From Monarcha castaneiventris obscurior (Eukaryota > Chordata > Aves > Passeriformes > Monarchidae), in contig JAMPIT010000437.1 of assembly GCA_026261815.1 (NCBI GenBank), positions 868,001 to 932,000 on the forward strand: a stretch of DNA of 64,000 nucleotides, written 5' to 3'. Positions 59,001-64,000 of this stretch are shown piece after piece; the stretch's first letter is position 1; each line of letters starts with the position of its first letter. The notes below the pieces were generated by a model that saw only the letters and a program-made list of their open reading frames with translations, was not told the origin of the DNA and ran no database searches. A program made the translations under genes and the position numbers.

Positions 59001-62000
59001 TGCCATTTACCCTGAATTTTGCTTCATTTAACTGCATCACACGTCCCTCAGACTGGTAGTTTAGGGCCACTGAAAGAGAGAAGCCAGGTGTCATTAATGA
59101 AGACAGTGTTACTTAGCACATACACACCAAAAGGGAAGGAAGCCTTTCATGCAACTCCTACCTAACTGGCAGCCCACATTCCAGTAAGGAACAGGGTTGA
59201 AGTTGCTGGAGTCGATCCGATAGGCTGAGGGATAGACCCTGGTCAGCTGCCTCTGGTTGTAAAGCATGAACTGCTCAGCCTTCTGCTGCACGGCCTGGTG
59301 GGCTCTGGTCTCACTGAAGGACAGCACGTTCCCTGTGGAGCCTGTGCCATGGTACAACCAACAGACAGGTGACAAACGATCCCAGGGCATGGGGCCTGGG
59401 CCCACACCTCATTACCTGGGGACTAATTGAGGGCAACGTGAGATTTTGTCCAGTGTTACAAGGATAGATTGTCTTGTCTTGCACAAATAATGTACCTTGG
59501 CTAACTGAAGGGCACCAGCTCCCACTTCCAGGAGGGTCTGTTGTTCTCCCCTCAAGTTTGCAGACTTGAAAGCAAAGCCAAGCAAGAGCTCCAGCTAAAG
59601 AGCCCGAGCCCAAGAACTTCTGCTGGGGCCTTTCCTCCTGCAGACCCCTAGTGATGGCTCTGGGCAGAGGAGTCACTGCTGGGGAGGGAGTGCCCCACTG
59701 GGCCCTGGCTTTGCCCTCGTGCCACAATAACAGCGGCACTCTGCCCCCTGCTCTCTCACGAGTGCCAAGGGCTGTGCCAGCCCGGTGCCAGCCCCATACC
59801 ATCATCCACGATGTCCTGGGCTGCCACGGAGTTGGTGTACACCACCAGGTCAGACAGGTCCCGGCACAGCTTCACTGTCTTCCTGCGGCGGGCCAGCCTG
59901 CAGGGTTAGACCAGACAAAAACAGGCACTTGCAGTATTGAAGGTGTATTTAATCCACCTTTCTGTTGTTTTCAATCCCCCTTTCTGTTCTTTCAAACAAG
60001 GAGGTAAACAATTGTGAGCAGGGAACTACATGTGGCAAACCTGCTCTGAGAGGGCTCTGGGATGACTGCTCCCCTCTACCTTCACAGCCCATCCACACAA
60101 ACAAAATGTTTCATTTAAAACATAATGAAATAGCTGCACCATGGCTGTTCTAGACAAAACCAAGAAGCATTTCAGTGACAGCAGGCGCATTCTCAGTGGC
60201 ACTTTTTTGATTGCTTTTTCTTTCCATTCTCAGATGCAATAAAGTTGCCTGGGCTGTGATGCACCTTCTTTAACCTGCACAGTTTGCTCTGAGCACTGTT
60301 TGCAGCGGGTGAAATGGGGCCTGGCATCTTTCCATGAGCAGTTCCTGTCACACTTCTCAGCAGTTCCAGGGTAATTGCTGCTTGCAGCCTGTGACAGGCG
60401 ACACAGCCGAACCCCCGGGCTCACAGCAAACCCACCCCGACAGCTGTGTCACGTGTGAGACACATCATATGTGACATGCACGGCACACGTGGCACATGTG
60501 ACCTGCTCTGGCACAGCCTCACACTCTGATGGCAGCGAGCAGCCCCTGGCTTTACCTCAGGGGTTCCCAGCTCACCTGTGGGGCTGCCCCGGCTCCTTCC
60601 CAGGAGGGTGCTGCTGGCTCTCCTCGTCGTCCGAGCCACTGTGGCCTTTGGCTGCTGCCTTTGCAGCTTTCTGTGGGGAAAAAGCCAAGCAGGGCCGGGT
60701 CAGTCGGGGCTCCAGACACCCCCGTTCCTGTGGCTGCTGCTGGGCAGGAGGGCGAGCTGGGTTTGCTGCTCCAGGGACAAAACTGTCCCCTGGAGCTGGG
60801 CCAGCAGAGTTTCCCTGCTGTGGAGAAGGAAGGGCAGCACAGAGCACCACTCCACCCCACAGCAGGGACCCAGGCTGCAGCATGGGCAGCTCTGTGTCCT
60901 GGCCAGCCCAGCCAGGCCTCACAGCTCCAGGGCACTGCTCCTGCTGGAATCCCAGTGGTTGTGTCATATTTAACAAACAGCAACACACAGCAGGGTCTAA
61001 ATACACAGAGCACTGCTTCTGCCCACCTCTGCTCCCCCCCAGTTTGGAAAATTAAACATATTCTTTAGTGAAGGTGTGAACAGAGTCTGGGCAAAATGCT
61101 CAAACATCATCTTTCTGCTCTCTTTTGAGCCACATACAAATATTCATGTGATTCTAAATTACTACACTATAAAGAAAACAGCTATGATAAAAAAGATTAA
61201 AACCTCAAAATCCCCTTTTTTCATAAGCACCTATGATTTAATAGTTTCTAATTTCAGCGTTACATCTTTTGTAACACTAAACAGCTTCAAGTGAGAGTTA
61301 GTTAATTCCCTTCTCATCAAGAGGTAATTAATGTAAGTAAGAGCTCCTTATCCTTTTGCACACAGCTCACTGAGCACAGATCTTTCCTCCTCTTGCCATA
61401 CACAATATTGAACATAATTTAGTTTGCTGCGTTTAGTGCTGACATGAAGTTGACTATATTGGAAATCATTTGCATGGTTCACTTTGGAGTCTGAAGGTCT
61501 GCACTGAGGATGTTCCATGCAGTTAAATTTCAGGAATTGCCAGGTTTAGTGTCTTTGTCCCTCTCCTGGTAGTTTTTAAAGAGGTTATTCATTTGGCACA
61601 AGAGATGGCTGAAAATGTCACATATCAATACTGTTGGGTGGATCATCCTATATCTGCAAAAATATCAATAACAACCAGTCTTCCCAGGCATCCCTTCAGC
61701 TGGAAAGGCATCAGGGAGCAGTTACAGGATGTCCCTGTTGCCTCAGTCTACGATACAGTCACTATTTTTTAAAAAAATCTATATACACCCTTATTTTTTT
61801 CAGCAGAGAAGAAACAAACAGGCTTTCCAACCTGCTGCATCCATTAGGATAACTAGCTGAAGTAATTAAATTATTGACAGACTTTGCAGCCCTCAGCATA
61901 ACCAGCAGATTGCAGTGGCTGACGTTTGCCTGTGACATCTCACTCCACAGCATTTGTCTGGCCAGCAGCAAGCACAGGGTGCCATGGGAAGTGCCCACTC

Positions 62001-63490
62001 TGAGGGACCACAGGCACTTGGAGCTCCCACCACACCCTGAGTGAGAAATGTGCACTGAGCTGAAGGTGCTGAAGGAAACATGAGCACTTTAAGCTGATGT
62101 AAGCTTGGAATTGAAGTGTAAATACAGTCTGATACAGTCTGCTTAGGCAATTTTTGATGGCTCCTAGCTGGCTTCAGGGCAGATGGACTGATGGCTGATT
62201 AAATCTTTGAAATGTCTCTTAATCACAAAAAACTGCTCAGATTATCAATCCCAGAGCTTGCTGCAGCCCTCACCATGGACAGCACAGACCAAGAACAGCA
62301 GGCTCTGGCAGGCTGGGGCAGAGGGACTGCTGGTGGCACAGGGACTGGGCTGCAGGGCTGCCCCTCTGCTCAGTCACCCACTCTACACTGCTCACTGACT
62401 CCAGGGGGAAGGAGGCTGGCAGCTGGATCAGCTCAGGCCGAGGCCGTAAATCCAAGGCTCAAGGCACTGTGGGAGTGTGGGAACAGGGCAGGCAGATGAC
62501 AGGAGCACATTTGTCAGGATATGGGAACGGAAGGAAACGTGTGCACTGTCCCTCGTGGGGGCTGCTCCGTGCCCAGCTGTGAAATGAGAGCTCTCAGCTC
62601 CCGCCTGGCTCGGTGCAGACACCACTGAAGAGCAGCAGAGCAGGCAGCCCTCCCCAGCAGCTGCACAAACATCACCAGGACATGAAAACCAGGAAGAGAT
62701 CAGGGAAGAACACATCTGCACAGAGCAGGAGCCCAGAGCCAGCACTTGGCCACAGCAGCCCCTGGGAGCAGGGACAGTCCCAGCACGGCACTGCCCATGG
62801 TGGGACACAGCAAAACTGGGCTCTGACTGAACCAGACACCATCAGCTGTGTGGGAAGCAAGATATGCCAAGACATTTGTCAATGTTGCTCTTCTGCTGCT
62901 GCAAGTTTGATCAGAAAATCAGCAATTCCACAGCACGAGTAAAGATGATATTTTAGTCATGTGAGATGGTTTTGTTCATCCTTAAAGGTTCTCAATCTTC
63001 TGAACAGAATTAAGACACCAAGTGTGATCACACAGGTTCCCTCCTCGCTGCCCCCAGGCCCACCAAGCTTATCTGGAGCAGTAAAACACTGCCAGGGTCT
63101 CTGGAATGCTGCCAGTCCCAGAACAGCAACCTGAGCTCTCATTTATTCCACTCACCTTGTGTTTACCAAAGTTGCCCATTAATGATCGACCGTGAGACTT
63201 TTTTCCTCCTTCTTTTGTGTCCAGGTTCTGTGCAGAGAAAGTGCAATAAAAAGTGTAACTAGATACCTTCAGAAATGTCTTTAAAGCGTCTGCTACAGTC
63301 TCTAAAAAACAGCATTTCAACCTCATACAAGTTCTTGTATGTCACCCTTGTTCACTATCAGGAAAGTACAGTTATTGCAAATGAGACAAAGTGAGTTAAA
63401 GTCTGATCTGTGCACACAAATTAAAATCCAAAATCTCATTACAAGACTTTTCTAATTTCTTTGTGTACTTACTTGTTTAGAATCCTCTAA
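51009..63490 (-). CDS. PLCH1: PLCH1 (phospholipase C eta-1), 3' half, 13 exons
   Basis: PLC-eta1 hydrolyses PIP2 to IP3 and diacylglycerol. It is highly calcium-sensitive and mainly neuronal. The window holds, in transcription order, the end of the X-Y linker, the Y half of the TIM barrel ([14 protein letters not shown], then [14 protein letters not shown]), the C2 domain ([36 protein letters not shown]) and a tail of about 800 residues ending IYFLLRL. Exons: 63490-63473, 63227-63156, 60670-60576, 59897-59800, 59341-59162, 59069-58962, 58456-58332, 57889-57805, 57299-57153, 56744-56665, 55478-55419 (cassette), 54942-54582, 53083-51009. All phases join. The total is 1167 codons plus stop. The tail blocks [16 protein letters not shown] and [19 protein letters not shown] and the cassette exon fit PLCH1 rather than PLCH2. 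The PH, EF-hand and X-domain exons lie right of the window. Confidence 0.95.
54582..54942 (-). CDS. PLCH1: PLCH1 exon (proximal tail, [20 protein letters not shown])
   Basis: 361 bp after cttgcag. It encodes [48 protein letters not shown] and [14 protein letters not shown]. The basic [21 protein letters not shown] block is shared with human PLCH1. It ends in a split codon (GCC, Ala) at gtaaga. Confidence 0.94.
55419..55478 (-). CDS. PLCH1: PLCH1 60-nt cassette exon (20 residues)
   Basis: The acceptor is tgcctttcag and the donor gtagag. It is phase 0/0 and encodes [19 protein letters not shown] plus K. From memory the long human PLCH1 isoform carries almost the same 20-residue insert right after NEIYGK, so this is very likely a conserved alternatively used exon. 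Skipping it keeps the frame. Confidence 0.85.
56665..56744 (-). CDS. PLCH1: PLCH1 exon (end of C2)
   Basis: 80 bp after gtttccccag. It encodes [33 protein letters not shown] is the conserved last strand of PLC C2 domains. It ends in phase 0 at gtacgt, so both the following cassette exon and the tail exon can be joined in frame. Confidence 0.95.
57153..57299 (-). CDS. PLCH1: PLCH1 exon (C2 domain)
   Basis: 147 bp. It encodes [48 protein letters not shown]. [14 protein letters not shown] is the second calcium-binding loop of the C2 domain. The donor is gtgagt. Confidence 0.96.
57515..57546 (+). repeat. (ATACAG/ATAG)n short tandem repeat
   Basis: About four ATACAG units followed by ATAG units in a PLCH1 intron. 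It produces a YRYRYR run in one frame and is not coding. Confidence 0.85.
57805..57889 (-). CDS. PLCH1: PLCH1 exon (C2 domain)
   Basis: 85 bp. It encodes [36 protein letters not shown] and VVDDNGFNP carry C2 calcium-site aspartates. It ends in a split Gly codon at gtaaga. Confidence 0.95.
58332..58456 (-). CDS. PLCH1: PLCH1 exon (Y-C2 junction)
   Basis: 125 bp. It encodes [51 protein letters not shown] is the first strand of the C2 domain. It ends in phase 0 at gtgaga. Confidence 0.95.
58780..58800. repeat. (AT)n microsatellite in a PLCH1 intron
   Basis: A short acatatatatatatg-type tract between the Y- and C2-domain exons. Confidence 0.75.
58962..59069 (-). CDS. PLCH1: PLCH1 exon (end of the Y domain)
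   Basis: 108 bp. It encodes [36 protein letters not shown]. The GCGYVLKP-type ending (here NCGYVLKP) closes the TIM barrel in all eukaryotic PLCs. It ends in a split Gly codon. Confidence 0.95.
59162..59341 (-). CDS. PLCH1: PLCH1 exon (Y domain core)
   Basis: 180 bp. It encodes [56 protein letters not shown]. The YPSxYRxDSSNxNP motif supplies the arginine that contacts the PIP2 head group in PLC enzymes. Confidence 0.95.
59800..59897 (-). CDS. PLCH1: PLCH1 exon (start of the Y catalytic half)
   Basis: 98 bp. It encodes [19 protein letters not shown] and [13 protein letters not shown]. This is the conserved beginning of the PLC Y box of eta isoforms. It ends in a split Gly codon at gtatgg. 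Confidence 0.94.
60576..60670 (-). CDS. PLCH1: PLCH1 exon (X-Y linker, acidic/Ser segment)
   Basis: 95 bp after ttccccacag. It encodes [19 protein letters not shown] followed by [11 protein letters not shown] and a split Arg codon. The Lys/Ala start and SDDEES run are typical of the poorly conserved autoinhibitory X-Y linker. The donor is gtgagc. Confidence 0.85.
60671..63155 (-). other. PLCH1: Large PLCH1 intron in the X-Y linker region
   Basis: About 2.5 kb between two phase-0 linker exons. I found no further segment with a good acceptor, donor and linker-like peptide, but the linker is poorly conserved, so an extra alternative exon cannot be excluded. Confidence 0.6.
63156..63227 (-). CDS. 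PLCH1: PLCH1 exon (X-Y linker, [12 protein letters not shown])
   Basis: 72 bp, phase 0/0, between ctctgcacag and gtgagt. It encodes [18 protein letters not shown] and NFGKHK. The basic GRSL-GNFGKHK block belongs to the linker before the Y domain. Confidence 0.85.
63473..63490 (-). CDS. PLCH1: PLCH1 putative 18-nt microexon (X-Y linker)
   Basis: On the - strand, ttttctttacag is followed by TTA GAG GAT TCT AAA CAA and gtaagtac. It would add LEDSKQ in phase 0/0 to the acidic X-Y linker. Strong splice sites and phase agreement support it. I cannot confirm the peptide from memory of the family. Confidence 0.5.
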
Positions 63491-64000
63491 CTGTAAAGAA
63501 AAATATTAACATTAGCACTCAAGACAACAACAAACCACGTAGAAAAAAGCAGTCTAGCAAAACCAGGCAACAAACAACAAACCAAGATGTCTGAGTGTTC
63601 TTGAAAGCAGCCACAAAGGAAAAGGGGAGAGGAAAAAGAATCTCCTGGCAGATAAATGTGGACTTTTCATAGGCAGCCTGCAGGCTGAGCTTCACATTGC
63701 CAGCCATGCCCCTAGACATCAGCTGGATAACTCCTGGCAGCATCTCGCTTCTTCTGTCAGGAACACACAGCCCTTCATCTTCTGAAGAGCAAAACAAAAC
63801 TGAAGAATATTCCCCTAGCGTTTCAGCTGGGTGAGTATTTCAGTGCTGTGAACTCAGCTATTCCCTGTTCAGTGCTGAGCTGGAGTCACTCTGGGCTTTC
63901 ATGACAGGGAGGGCACTGGAGACCCAGCAAAATCAATAACCTGTGTTCAGAGATTTGCTCAGAGCTCAGGCTGGAAGTCTCTCTAACATGTAGAAAGAAT
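63491..64000 (-). other. PLCH1: PLCH1 intron at the right edge
   Basis: The remaining sequence continues PLCH1 upstream on the - strand. No convincing exon was found in it, so the next 5' exon should lie beyond the window. Confidence 0.55.

Noticed and set aside
63730..63800. Possible PLCH1 exon EDEGLCVPDRRSEMLPGV after an acceptor-like cttcag
   Set aside because: No usable donor follows in phase and the peptide does not resemble the acidic/basic linker pattern.

Overview
The window is vertebrate nuclear DNA, most likely from a bird. It has GT-AG spliced genes with small exons, several CR1 retrotransposon 3' ends (the dominant avian/sauropsid LINE), GC-rich minisatellites and a compact layout. 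No bacterial or organellar features were seen. The species cannot be named from the sequence.

Layout. (1) 97-21028, + strand: the last 20 coding exons of MME (neprilysin, CD10, a zinc endopeptidase of family M13). They correspond to exons 5-24 of the classical human numbering and include the zinc motif HEITH, the GENIAD glutamate and the terminal CRVW. The cytoplasmic tail and membrane anchor lie left of the window. A 3' UTR of about 1.3 kb follows. (2) About 22.56-24.08 kb: a CpG-rich block with a 45-bp GC minisatellite, then a 39-bp tandem array of 13 full units. Multiple-of-three unit lengths create long but probably non-genic ORFs. (3) 26495-28704, - strand: a two-exon gene for a 35-residue membrane microprotein. 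I identify it as STRIT1/DWORF, the SERCA-activating micropeptide. Its first exon codes only for MAEP plus one base, so simple ORF scans miss it. Its presumed promoter carries two CAGCTG E-boxes, an MCAT element and a TATA/MEF2-like box. (4) 28.8-50 kb: intergenic, with CR1 pieces and a 21/22-bp minisatellite at 41.5-41.9 kb, and no supported gene. (5) 51009-63490, - strand: the 3' half of PLCH1 (phospholipase C eta-1): the end of the X-Y linker, the Y catalytic half, the C2 domain, a 60-nt cassette exon and the long C-terminal tail ending in IYFLLRL. The PH, EF-hand and X-domain exons lie right of the window.

The order MME (+), STRIT1, PLCH1 (-) matches, from memory, the neighbourhood on human 3q25 and supports all three identities. 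The genes are not a functional cassette: MME degrades extracellular peptides, STRIT1 tunes the sarcoplasmic calcium pump, and PLCH1 makes IP3 and DAG in response to calcium. The main discoveries from reading are the split STRIT1 microgene, a tandem repeat that multiplies splice donors just after its stop codon, and the PLCH1 cassette exon between the C2 domain and the tail.
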